Of a stretch of 64,000 nt of DNA, positions 1 to 8,130 are shown in pieces; the stretch's first letter is position 1; every line of letters starts with the position of its first letter. Source of the DNA: CADCTB01 sp963768975. GTDB lineage: Bacteria > Actinomycetota > Acidimicrobiia > Acidimicrobiales > AC-14. The stretch spans positions 62,001 to 126,000 of the forward strand of contig CAVYKB010000013.1 of the NCBI GenBank assembly GCA_963768975.1. The letters run 5' to 3'. Under the pieces are notes generated by a model. The model did not search any database. It was not told the DNA's origin and saw nothing but the letters and a program-made list of their open reading frames with translations. Both the position numbers and the translations under genes were made by a program.

Positions 1-92
1 GCGGCGAGCGCAGCGAGAACGACGACGACGAGAAGCAGGCGGCGGCCGAGTCCGGACAGCCGGGCCGCGACGGCGATGTGCGGGCGTTTCAT
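1..92 (-). CDS. Secreted protein, N-terminal fragment (runs off window)
   Basis: Only the first 30 codons are visible. They start at an ATG whose last bases form an ATGA overlap with the stop of the haem peroxidase gene. The peptide begins MKRPHIAV, has a basic stretch (R-L-S-G-L-G-R-R) and then a run of leucine, valine and alanine. This is the layout of a signal peptide or membrane anchor, so the product is probably exported. The overlap implies translation coupled to the peroxidase. The function cannot be judged from this fragment. Confidence 0.7.
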   Translation of the reverse strand, partial: MKRPHIAVAARLSGLGRRLLLVVVVLAALA

Positions 93-2254
93 GAGGTCAG
101 CCTCGCCCAAGCCCGTGAGATAACCCTGTGAGGTGCGTCACTTGTGATGACCGACCCGGCTACCTCTCGTCTGATCTGGCGCCGGCGGCCATCCGGTCGG
201 TCCATGTCTGGGAGCGTTGCCGCCGTCCCGTCCGGGTCCCGACCGGTCTCGTCTGCAAGGTCGAGCGTGGCCTCCGGCGCGGGAGGGATGACGAACACGT
301 TCGCCGGGAGCCCGGCGCGGTCGACGTCGGTGTTGTCGGCGATCAGATCGCCCAGCGTGCGGCGATAGTCGATGCCGTAGCGCTCGGCGATGTCGTCGAG
401 CACCGGGTCGTTGTCGTAGAAGAACCGATCGCCGTCGCGCAGCGCAGTGAACTGGTTCGTCCACATGGCGAGCTGGAGCTCACCGAACTCTGTCCCGACG
501 ATGTGGGGCTCGGAGACCATGCCGGTGAACGCATCGACGGAGTCGACGCCGCCGAAGATCGCCTTGAGCCGAGCAGCCGTCGTGGTCCGCCGTGTTGCGA
601 CGACGGTGCTCGTTTCCGCGGCATCGCTTCCGGGCCTCAGCAGGTTCCCGTCGGCGTCTCGAAGCTCGATGAAGTCCAAGATGTCGGGATCGTCGATCGG
701 GTTCGCGGCGTCGATCTCGGGGTCGTCGGGGAACTCCTCGGTAGCCTCGCCGGTCAGCTGTGCGAACGAGCTGACGCGTGACAGTCCGAGCGCTTCGCGC
801 AGGTCGTTGTAGCTCGGCATGCCGTGATCGGCGCCGCGCATCACGTCGAGCGCTCCCAGGTCGTTGACGCCGGTGAAGCAGCCCGCGATCCCCGAGCCGT
901 CGATGCAGCTGGCTGGATCCTTCACCTCGGGGCCAGGGACCTGGAACAGCACGCTCCGGAGCTGGTTGTCGATCTGTTCGTCGTTGGCGTAGGCCGATTC
1001 GGACGCGAGCCCAGCGAGCAGATTGCCGAGCCCGATCTGCCTCAGCAGGCCTGGATTGCCGAAGGCGGCGTTCAGCGGCACCGCCAGCTCGGCGACGTCG
1101 CCGTCCACGGTCACCTCGACGCCCTGCGCTTCGAGGGCGGCGATTTCCTCCTCGCTCACCTTGGAGAGCTCCATCACGGCCTCGAACTCACCGTGGATCT
1201 GGGAGTGCGCCCGGTAGCCAACGGTCGCGAACTCGTTGGTGATGGACGGATCGACGCTCTGGTCGTAGCCGTCGTAGGCGGGCAGAACGACGCCCATCGA
1301 AGGGAGGAACTCGGTGTAGGTGATGTACTGCTGCAGCGCGGACACGACCCGCCGGGCGACCTCGAACTTGGTCTGCTCGTCCACGTCCTCGGGCAGCGCC
1401 TCGACGATCCGATTGTGCTCCCGCAGGAACAGGGTCTGCACCGCCGTGAGGCCCAGGTTCTCGTTGGCCCGGACGTCGCCGGCGATCACCGCCGCTGACG
1501 CGTTCCCGAAGAGCCTGCCCATCAGTTCCATGGCCGGCGGGTCGTCATCTGGCCGCGCCGCGGAGGTCGGCAGGTAGCCGTCGACCTCCAGCAGCGCGGC
1601 ATCGTTGTTGGAGGGGTCACCATCGAGCCGTCCGGCGCGCAGCCAGTCCAACCGCTCCTCTGATCCGCCGTACACGGCCCACGCGTCGATGAACGAGCTG
1701 ACTGTGTTCACCTGCTCGCGCCTCGTATCGGTCCCGGTACCCTCGGCGGCCGCAGAGCGGGTGGACACGATCGGGCCAAGGTCGTTGGTGAACTCCTCAA
1801 GCGGGTCGTCCTCGTCGAAGGCGACCTCGATCTCCTCGTCGCCGATCTCGCGCAGACCGATGGTGTGGTCGAGGAACTGGCCCCACACGAAGGTCCACTG
1901 GGTGACGCCGTTCTCCGAGAAGATGTTCTGATTCGAGTCGTTGAAGATCCGGTTGCTCACGTACCGCTCTGGCGGCCCGTCGGCCGGCTCGGAGAGCCCG
2001 TCGAGGTAGTTCGCGTCCGTCAGGCGCGGGTAGATGGTGCCCGCCTGCCCCTGACTGCTGTCGCCTAGATTGTTCCCGGAGCCGTCGAGGCTCCGTCCCT
2101 CGGCGAGGGTCGCAATCAGGTCATCGTCGCCAGGAGCCGCGTACGAGACGGTGGCGCTGCCCACGACGACGGTGGCGAGCAGGACGGCGACGATGCTTCG
2201 GCGTCTGCGAAGGGCACGTCGGTAGAACCGGTTGGGGCGGAGAGCATCGGCCAT
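89..2254 (-). CDS. Secreted animal-type haem peroxidase
   Basis: The 721-residue product belongs to the animal (peroxidasin/myeloperoxidase-like) haem peroxidase family, which oxidises substrates with hydrogen peroxide. The distal motif GQFLDHT places the distal His near residue 130. The family segment LFLREHNRI follows, and the likely proximal His lies in YRAHSQIHGE. A strongly basic N-terminus (RRALRRRR) precedes a hydrophobic stretch ending SYA-A near residue 40, a signal peptide. I chose the ATG at 2254 rather than the upstream start at 2287 because a GAGG ribosome-binding site lies 9 nt before it and the signal peptide follows directly. The next gene overlaps its stop (ATGA). The substrate is unknown; bacterial members are often large secreted proteins, as here. 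Confidence 0.9.
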   Translation of the reverse strand: MADALRPNRFYRRALRRRRSIVAVLLATVVVGSATVSYAAPGDDDLIATLAEGRSLDGSGNNLGDSSQGQAGTIYPRLTDANYLDGLSEPADGPPERYVSNRIFNDSNQNIFSENGVTQWTFVWGQFLDHTIGLREIGDEEIEVAFDEDDPLEEFTNDLGPIVSTRSAAAEGTGTDTRREQVNTVSSFIDAWAVYGGSEERLDWLRAGRLDGDPSNNDAALLEVDGYLPTSAARPDDDPPAMELMGRLFGNASAAVIAGDVRANENLGLTAVQTLFLREHNRIVEALPEDVDEQTKFEVARRVVSALQQYITYTEFLPSMGVVLPAYDGYDQSVDPSITNEFATVGYRAHSQIHGEFEAVMELSKVSEEEIAALEAQGVEVTVDGDVAELAVPLNAAFGNPGLLRQIGLGNLLAGLASESAYANDEQIDNQLRSVLFQVPGPEVKDPASCIDGSGIAGCFTGVNDLGALDVMRGADHGMPSYNDLREALGLSRVSSFAQLTGEATEEFPDDPEIDAANPIDDPDILDFIELRDADGNLLRPGSDAAETSTVVATRRTTTAARLKAIFGGVDSVDAFTGMVSEPHIVGTEFGELQLAMWTNQFTALRDGDRFFYDNDPVLDDIAERYGIDYRRTLGDLIADNTDVDRAGLPANVFVIPPAPEATLDLADETGRDPDGTAATLPDMDRPDGRRRQIRREVAGSVITSDAPHRVISRAWARLTS

Positions 2255-2344
2255 GGATTGAGCCTCGGCATCGCACCTGTGACCCACCCCCGACGAGGGT
2301 GGGAGTCTGATGGGAGCGGGCCCTTGAGTCCCCCGTGCTCAAGC

Positions 2345-2570
2345 GCCGACGAGGCGGTCGTGACGTTCCACCAGGACGAGGGGACGTCGTGGTTGCCGTC
2401 CGCCCCGCCGGGTGGATGGCGCCGTCAACCAACTACGCCTCGGCCCCGTCGGAGAGGAGGCGTTGGCGGTATGGAGCGCCCTCGTCAGCGCCGGAGCGGT
2501 CGACCCGGGTGGCCAGGACGGCGGCGCCGTCGGCCGACCATTCGGGGTCGGTCAGGTACACGCCGATCAA
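2345..2570 (-). pseudogene. Inverted, internally deleted copy of part of the beta-propeller gene
   Basis: Read on the minus strand, this stretch repeats two separate parts of the propeller gene at 4562-5587. The first matches the segment containing VYLTDPEWSADG and ATRVDR. The second matches the DNA that encodes NVPSTWWNVTT. The bases between the two parts, about 220 nt in the intact gene, are missing, and the reading frame is broken. It is therefore a decayed duplicate lying in opposite orientation about 2.5 kb from its parent, with the two YHYH genes between them. It also explains much of the 488-bp gap between the peroxidase and the YHYH operon. Confidence 0.75.
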
Positions 2571-2742
2571 CGGCGCCGAGCGCCTCTTTCTCGCCACGAT
2601 CCACGGATCGGAAGAAGCTGGCCCTGGCCGCCCGATGTCGGTCATCATCCGCAAGTGCGGGTGGCGCCTGCGAGCACCGATTGCCCGCCGACCCATAGGA
2701 CGCTCCCAGCGTTTGCCCAGGGTGGTGCTCCACGGTGGGGTC

Positions 2743-3717
2743 ATGTTCCCCACACCACCCCTCCGAGCCGCACGGGCGTTCGCCGTCGGCGCCGTGCTCC
2801 TCCTCCTGGCCGGCGCTTGTTCGGCTTCCACCGACCAGGCGACGGGCAGCGCCGGGGCCTCCTCCACCTCCGCCGGCGACGCCTCGACCCTCGCCGGGGT
2901 GAAGGCGGCCACATGGGCCGATAACGTGACGGTCACCACCGGCGGCGAGTCGTTCCGGTACCAGTCGAACGGCCTGCCGAGCCACGAGCTCCCTGACCAG
3001 TTCCTCATCCCCAACGACGGCAACATGCCCCCGTTCACCGGCGACGACGTCACTACCGAGTTCCACGTCGCCGACACCGCCGACCTCATCGTCGCGTCAC
3101 CAGTCGACGTCGAGATCACCCTCGCTCCGGTGTACTCGACCGAGGTCACGCCCACCTCGCTCGGAATGATCGGCGTCTCCGTCAGCGGAGCGCCGCTGTT
3201 CAACGACTACGAGGACCAGACGCGCACGTTCGTCGCCCTCGACGACAACCTGTCGCTCGGCGGCGTGAACTTCATCGATGCCTGCAACGGCCACCCCCTC
3301 GCGAGCGGGGCGAGCTACCACTACCACGGCATCCCGTACTGCATCACCGACAACGTCGATGTGGCCGGCAAGCACTCCACCATCATCGGCGTGCTGCTCG
3401 ACGGCTTCCCGTTCTACGGGGACAAGGGCCTCGCCGGCGTGACGCTCACGAGCGACGACCTCGACGAGTGCAGCGGGCACGTCGAGGCGACCCCCGAGTT
3501 CTCCGAGGGCATGTACCACTACCACCTGACCGCCGACCGGGCCCCGTACTCGATCGACTGCTACCACGGGGAGATCGATGCGACCGCGACGAGCGGCGGC
3601 GCCGGCGCACCCGGCGGCGCCGGCGCACCGGGCGGCGGCGGCGCACCGGGCGGCGGCCCTCCCGGAGGTCCCCTCGGTGGCCCGCCGGCCGTCGTGACCA
3701 CAAGGGCGACGCCGTGA
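2743..3717 (+). CDS. YHYH-domain lipoprotein (first copy)
   Basis: The 324-residue product starts with a lipoprotein signal peptide (LLLLAGAC, lipid-bearing Cys26) and carries the YHYH domain. The two signature motifs are YHYHGIPYC and MYHYHLTADRAPY, each followed by a conserved Cys. The YHYH family is exported and poorly characterised; the His-rich motifs suggest metal binding, which is inference. The C-terminus is a low-complexity Gly-Pro-Ala tail of about 35 residues, probably flexible. The ATG at 2743 is chosen because the signal peptide begins there; the frame stays open upstream but has no signal. It is the first gene of a three-gene operon and its stop overlaps the next start (GTGA). 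Confidence 0.85.
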   Translation: MFPTPPLRAARAFAVGAVLLLLAGACSASTDQATGSAGASSTSAGDASTLAGVKAATWADNVTVTTGGESFRYQSNGLPSHELPDQFLIPNDGNMPPFTGDDVTTEFHVADTADLIVASPVDVEITLAPVYSTEVTPTSLGMIGVSVSGAPLFNDYEDQTRTFVALDDNLSLGGVNFIDACNGHPLASGASYHYHGIPYCITDNVDVAGKHSTIIGVLLDGFPFYGDKGLAGVTLTSDDLDECSGHVEATPEFSEGMYHYHLTADRAPYSIDCYHGEIDATATSGGAGAPGGAGAPGGGGAPGGGPPGGPLGGPPAVVTTRATP

Positions 3718-4565
3718 CCTCCACCCTCGCTCGTGTGCTCCAGTGCACGTCGCTGGCCGGCGTCCTGCTCCTGGCCGCGTGCGGCTCCGATGGCGGCGCC
3801 CAGACCGGCGCCACCTCTGGATCCTCGACCACCGGTGCGACTTCCGGCACCTCCGCCGGCGGGACGGCCGCCGACGACCCCGCAGGCGGGACGGCGGCCA
3901 ATGACCTCGCCGGGCGCACCACGGTGGTGACCGGGGCCCAGTGGGCCAGCAACGTGACGATCACGGTCGACGGTGCCAACTTCCGGTTCGCCAGCAACGG
4001 GCTCCCCTCCCATGAGGTCCTCGACACCTACCTGGCCGATGGGAGGAACGGGAAGTACGTGGCGGGCGGCGTCGTCGCCACGCCGGTCAGCGTGACGATC
4101 CCGATCGTCCCCGTGAACGCCTCGAGCCCCGGCACCACCGGGAACGGCGCCATCGGCGTGTCGATCAGCGGCGCAGTGTTCTTCGACCCGTACGAGGGCA
4201 ACGGGTCCTCGACCGTGGCGAACGACGACAACAGCACCATCGGCGGGGTGCCCTTCATCGACGCCTGCGGCGGGCACCCGCTCCCGAACGCCACGACGTA
4301 CCACTATCATGGCATCCCCTTCTGCGTGACCGACGCTGTCGACACCGTCGGCTCACACTCGGTGATCATCGGCTACATGTTCGACGGCTACCCGGTCTAC
4401 GGGCCGCAGGACGTGGGAGGCGCTGAACCCACCAACCTCGACGCCTGCATGGGCCACACCGGCGCCACGCCGGAGTTCACCGGGGACACGTACCACTACC
4501 ACGTGTCCTCGAAGGGCAACTACATCTCGGAGTGCCTGAAGGGCCAGGTGACATCGCGCCGATGA
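3714..4565 (+). CDS. YHYH-domain lipoprotein (second copy)
   Basis: This 283-residue paralogue of the preceding gene begins at a GTG that overlaps its stop codon (GTGA). The lipobox is LLLAAC with the lipidated Cys at residue 23. A Ser-Thr-Gly-rich linker follows, then the YHYH domain with motifs YHYHGIPFC and TYHYHVSSKGNY. It lacks the Gly-Pro tail of the first copy. Tandem duplication within one operon is likely. Both copies should sit on the outer face of the membrane. The molecular role is not known. Confidence 0.85.
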   Translation: MTSTLARVLQCTSLAGVLLLAACGSDGGAQTGATSGSSTTGATSGTSAGGTAADDPAGGTAANDLAGRTTVVTGAQWASNVTITVDGANFRFASNGLPSHEVLDTYLADGRNGKYVAGGVVATPVSVTIPIVPVNASSPGTTGNGAIGVSISGAVFFDPYEGNGSSTVANDDNSTIGGVPFIDACGGHPLPNATTYHYHGIPFCVTDAVDTVGSHSVIIGYMFDGYPVYGPQDVGGAEPTNLDACMGHTGATPEFTGDTYHYHVSSKGNYISECLKGQVTSRR

Positions 4566-5587
4566 GCCGGCCCCGCGACATGCGCCGCCTTGCATCCCGC
4601 TGCGGGTGGCGGGGCGCCGGCATCATATTGGTCGTGGCCCTCGCCGTCGGGGCGTGGTTGGTCGAGCTCGCACCGGCGGGCGAGCCCCCGTCCGCCCTCC
4701 CCGGTACCGAGGCCCTGTTCTCGCTCGATCTCGAGGTGATCGGCAGCCTGGCCGATGCCCCTCTCGTGTACGTGGTCGAGCAGCGGGCCCGCCCCGGCTA
4801 CCGGATTTTCTCCTTCGACCCCGCGACCGGGACCGAGAAGACCGTCTTCACCGTGCCCACCGGTGCCATTGTCTACGGCATCGATCTCGCGGCCGACGGT
4901 TCGACCTTGGCCGTGGCCTACACGCCCGACCACGGCCTCGACGGCAGCGGGCTGTGGAGGCTCGACGTCGCCTCCGGCGCGCTCACGATGCTCACCCCGG
5001 TGCGGGCCGGCGTCTACCTGACCGACCCGGAGTGGTCGGCCGATGGCGATGCCGTCCTGGCCACAAGGGTCGACCGCACCGGCGCCGACGAGGTGCTCGA
5101 CATCGCCGCCGTCTCCCTGTCCGACGGATCCGTGGCGCAGTTGGTCGCCGGCGCCATCCGCCCGGCGGTCTCGGGCTCTCTCGTCTACTACCTCGAGGTC
5201 GACCCGGCGACGACGGCCCGCAAGGCAGTTGGCGTGCTCGACCTGGCCACTGGCCGGCAGTCGCTGGTCGCCAGCAGCGACCTCGACCTCGACAACCTCG
5301 TGGCGGGTGGCTCGCCGGCAGACGTCGCCGTCGCCGCATTGTCGCCCGGCACCGGAGGCGGCCTCACGCTCGGCACATCGGCGGCGGCGCACGGAAACCA
5401 CAATGTCCCCTCGACCTGGTGGAACGTCACGACCGCCACCGAGTCGGACCTGTCCCCTACCACAGTCTACGACGCCGATCGGACCGGGAAGGCTATCGTC
5501 TCCGTGACACTGGAGGGCCTATCTATCACCACCGACACCGAGGTCCACCTCATCCGGTCCCGCGCGCTGCGTTTCGTCACCTCGTAG
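4562..5587 (+). CDS. Membrane-anchored TolB/WD40-like beta-propeller protein
   Basis: The 341-residue protein starts at an ATG that overlaps the previous stop (ATGA), so it is co-translated with the YHYH pair. After a basic start, residues of about 18-38 form one hydrophobic segment, a signal anchor or uncleaved signal. The rest contains PD40/WD40-like repeats such as RIFSFDPATG, LWRLDVASG and DPEWSADGDAVLATR, typical of TolB-type propellers. Such domains bind proteins or peptides and are rarely catalytic. Operon position suggests it works with the YHYH lipoproteins at the cell surface. A decayed inverted copy of its central part lies at 2345-2570. Confidence 0.75.
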   Translation: MSRPRDMRRLASRCGWRGAGIILVVALAVGAWLVELAPAGEPPSALPGTEALFSLDLEVIGSLADAPLVYVVEQRARPGYRIFSFDPATGTEKTVFTVPTGAIVYGIDLAADGSTLAVAYTPDHGLDGSGLWRLDVASGALTMLTPVRAGVYLTDPEWSADGDAVLATRVDRTGADEVLDIAAVSLSDGSVAQLVAGAIRPAVSGSLVYYLEVDPATTARKAVGVLDLATGRQSLVASSDLDLDNLVAGGSPADVAVAALSPGTGGGLTLGTSAAAHGNHNVPSTWWNVTTATESDLSPTTVYDADRTGKAIVSVTLEGLSITTDTEVHLIRSRALRFVTS

Positions 5588-5693
5588 CTGCAGTGCACAT
5601 CTCCGGGCACACCCACCGGCGAACCCTGAGGTAGGGGAAGCACGTGGCGTAGCCGTACCCTGGGCGCACCGTCGAGAACGGCGGCGCGCTGCC

Positions 5694-5910
5694 ATGACCG
5701 ACGGCGTCGAGGAACACCCCGCCCCAGCCAGCCGCTCCGACGGATCCGCTCCTGCCCCATCCACGGGGCTGACCGCACCTACTGTGCTTCGTGCTCTCGA
5801 TCCCCGCCGGCGCAGTCGTGATCGCTGGCGTGGCAACGGCCGGGCGCGCCTGGGCGGTCGTCTACTCCATCGGGATGGCGGCGATGCTGGGGGTGGGCGC
5901 CACCCATCAC
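5694..5910 (+). pseudogene. Hemolysin III (YqfA/HlyIII) family remnant
   Basis: Frame by frame this matches only the first third of a hemolysin III-type membrane protein. An ATG at 5694 opens a short N-terminal stretch. In another frame PHLLCFVLSIPAGAVVI and then RAWAVVYSIGMAAMLGVGATHHR correspond to the first two membrane segments of the family. A TGA at 5770 interrupts the frame just before PHLLCF. The similarity stops after the HHR and nothing of the remaining five membrane segments is seen. The assignment rests on recognition of the segment pattern, so confidence is moderate. Confidence 0.45.
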
Positions 5911-6415
5911 CGGCGGACATCCGTCAGAGCAAGCCACAGCGGTGCCGGGAAGGGCCAGGCGGATGACCTCGGCGTCGGCCACGGCACCAGGGCAATCCGT
6001 GGAGGGACATGAACACCGTGCGCCATGCCCTGACGCGTTCCCTACCGGTCGACTCGAAACAATCGTTGAACCCGCGGGCCGCTAGCGCTGGCGCGAGCCA
6101 CAGTGTACCGGTCAGGGCGTAGGCCGAGATGGTGTCCTGCGGCCCCTGCCGGGTTGACGTTGGGCCCGGAAGCTGCCGATAACCGCACGCCAGAAGCGCG
6201 ACCGACCCTCGCTCACGTGCCGCTTTGCGTGATCAGCAGCCACTCAGAGGGGGCGCATAACGCGCGCCCGGCGAGTTCTCGGACGGGCGCACGGTCGTGC
6301 AAATCGCACCAGTCCCGGCAATGTCGGATGGGCCGTCACCGACAGCGCTTGCGACGTTATGGGCGACCTCGAGCACCAGTGGTGCACCCCCACCCAGCAA
6401 GAGGAGGGACGAACC
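5911..6415. other. Non-coding stretch before the IS110 transposase remnant
   Basis: No convincing gene is seen. In the IS110 group the non-coding left end upstream of the transposase encodes the bridge RNA that pairs with target and donor DNA, so the 300 nt before 6416 is where such an RNA would lie. Whether any of it survives cannot be decided by eye. A 16-nt string (CCGGTCAGGGCGTAGG) near 6107-6122 recurs near 14283-14298 in the same orientation, which may mark another copy of the same element end. Confidence 0.3.
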
Positions 6416-7265
6416 ATGACCACCATGCCAGATCAGATCACCGGAGGGGTCGACACCCACCTTGACGTCCACGTCGCCGCTGCCCTCAACGCCATCGGCG
6501 GGCAGGTAAGCGTCCAGTCGTTCCCCGCCGACGGACCCGGCTATCGGCGGCTGCTTGAGTGGCTTCAGAGCTTCGGCACCGTTGCCCTGGTCGGCGTCGA
6601 GGGCACCGGCAGCTACGGCGCCGGCCTGACCCTGCACGACAAGGGCATGCGCGTCGGGAGGTCGATCGGCCCAACCGCCAGGAGCGCCGGCGGGCCGGCA
6701 AGTCCGACCCGATCGACGCCCGTGGAAGCCCCTCGAGCGGCCCTGTCAGGGCGGGCCAAGGGACTGGCCAAGACGCGAAACGGCAGCGTGGAGGCCATCC
6801 GCGTCCTGCGGGTGGCCCGTTGCAGCGCCCGCAAGGACCGCGTCCGGGGCCTCAATCAGCTGCACGCCCTCATCTCCACTGCGCCCGAGGAGCTGCGCTC
6901 CGAGCTGCGAGGGTTGACCATCTCCAAGCTGGTGCACAAGACGGCGGTATGCGGCCGAATCAGCGCACCGACGTCATGCGCAGCCTCGCTCGCCGGTGCG
7001 CGCCATCGAGGCCGAGGTGGCAGAGATCGATGGTGTGCTGAACCCGCTGGTGGCCGAGACCGCACCCGATCTCGTCGCCCTGTACGGGGTTGGACCTGAC
7101 ACCGCCGGAGCGCTCGTCGTCGCCGCCGGCGATAACCCCGACCGCCTCCGCAACGAGGCCACCTTCGCCCACCTCTGCGGCGTGTCACCACTCGACGCGT
7201 CGTCGGGCAAGCAGCTTCGGCACCGGCTGAACCGTAGCGGGGACCGCCAAGCGAACTCCGCCCAT
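6416..7265 (+). pseudogene. IS110-family transposase, frameshifted and 3'-truncated
   Basis: A good ribosome-binding site (GAGGAGGGA) precedes the ATG. The N-terminal DEDD RuvC-like domain is recognisable: GGVDTHLDVHV holds the first Asp and GVEGTGSYGAGL the Glu. The GKSDPIDA segment with the next acidic residue lies in another frame, so there are two compensating shifts near 6650-6720. A third shift occurs near 6945. The C-terminal Transposase_20 part reappears as YGVGPDTAGALV, FAHLCGVSPLDASSGK and HRLNRSGDRQAN, then stops abruptly. The usual last 60 or so residues are missing. The element is dead. Confidence 0.85.
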
Positions 7266-7324
7266 TCCAGGGGGTCGTAGACCGTATCCGGTCTGTGCCC
7301 AGTCCCTCGTGCTTTGCGCGCCGC

Positions 7325-7981
7325 TCACCTGCGTCGTCGGACATCAATCACTCCAACCATGATCGCCCACACCGAGAGCAGCGATCCGACCTTGAAGAGT
7401 GCGTCGAAGGTGTCGGTGTAGGCGATGGTTCCCGACGCGAGTGCGTACGCCAGGCCGCCGATCAGGCCGAAGGGAATGGTGATCCGGTTGCCCACGGTGC
7501 CGGTCAGGCCTCCGACGACGGCAAGAGCGGCGAACGCCAGGCCCCATCCCGCGTCGACGACGGTTTCGTTGACTGTTTGGACTCGGGACACAAGCGAATG
7601 CCTCCCGTCGGCGAGCGAGTCCGCACCGAGCGCAGCGAAGAGGTGGACGGCCATGGACACGGTGGCGATGCATGCGATCACGAAGACGAACTTGAGGAGG
7701 CGCTCCATGCCCGACGTCAAACCGGGTTGCCGTCCGAAGGTGAGGATGCCCGTGGCGAAGAGTGCCATCGCCACGAGCAGCAGGACATGCGAGGGGTACC
7801 AGCTGGAGTTGACGAGCATCTCGTGGAGTTGCTGCACCTTGTTGCCGGAGCCGCTGTCGCTGGGGTGCGTCACCCCGCCGACGAGAAAGGCGATGCCGCC
7901 GAGTACCAAGGACGGTCCAGCGAGGCGCCCGGGACCTCTCGTGCGGGATTCGTTTGGGCGAGCTTCAATGATGGTGGTCAC
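7325..7981 (-). CDS. Multi-pass membrane protein of unknown function
   Basis: The product has 218 residues and starts at a GTG with AAGGAG placed 7-8 nt upstream. It shows about six hydrophobic segments (for example SLVLGGIAFLVGG, HVLLLVAMALFATGIL, FVFVIACIATVSMAV and SVWAIMVGVIDV) and a basic C-terminus (RRRR). I do not recognise the family. It is transcribed away from a NarL-type sensor kinase, with a compound inverted repeat in the gap, so it may be a target of that system. Confidence 0.75.
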   Translation of the reverse strand: MTTIIEARPNESRTRGPGRLAGPSLVLGGIAFLVGGVTHPSDSGSGNKVQQLHEMLVNSSWYPSHVLLLVAMALFATGILTFGRQPGLTSGMERLLKFVFVIACIATVSMAVHLFAALGADSLADGRHSLVSRVQTVNETVVDAGWGLAFAALAVVGGLTGTVGNRITIPFGLIGGLAYALASGTIAYTDTFDALFKVGSLLSVWAIMVGVIDVRRRR

Positions 7982-8063
7982 GGTGAACTCCTTCGGGTCG
8001 CGTGCTTAGTCTTAGGCCGCTTCACATTGCGCTCCGCAGTGTCGTGGCGCACCCGTGTCCGCC

Positions 8064-8096
8064 CTACACCTTTTCAGGGAGAACCCTGATGTGTAG
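8064..8096. promoter_or_regulatory. Compound inverted repeat between divergent genes
   Basis: An inner dyad, TCAGGG-AGAA-CCCTGA at 8074-8089, is nested in an outer one, CTACAC (8064-8069) and GTGTAG (8091-8096). The outer arms are placed slightly asymmetrically around the inner dyad. It lies between the membrane protein gene and the sensor kinase gene. It could be an operator, for instance for the response regulator encoded downstream, or an RNA hairpin in a leader. Confidence 0.45.
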
Positions 8097-8130
8097 CCCT
8101 GTCCCCCTTTGAGACCATAAGGCCGTGCCC

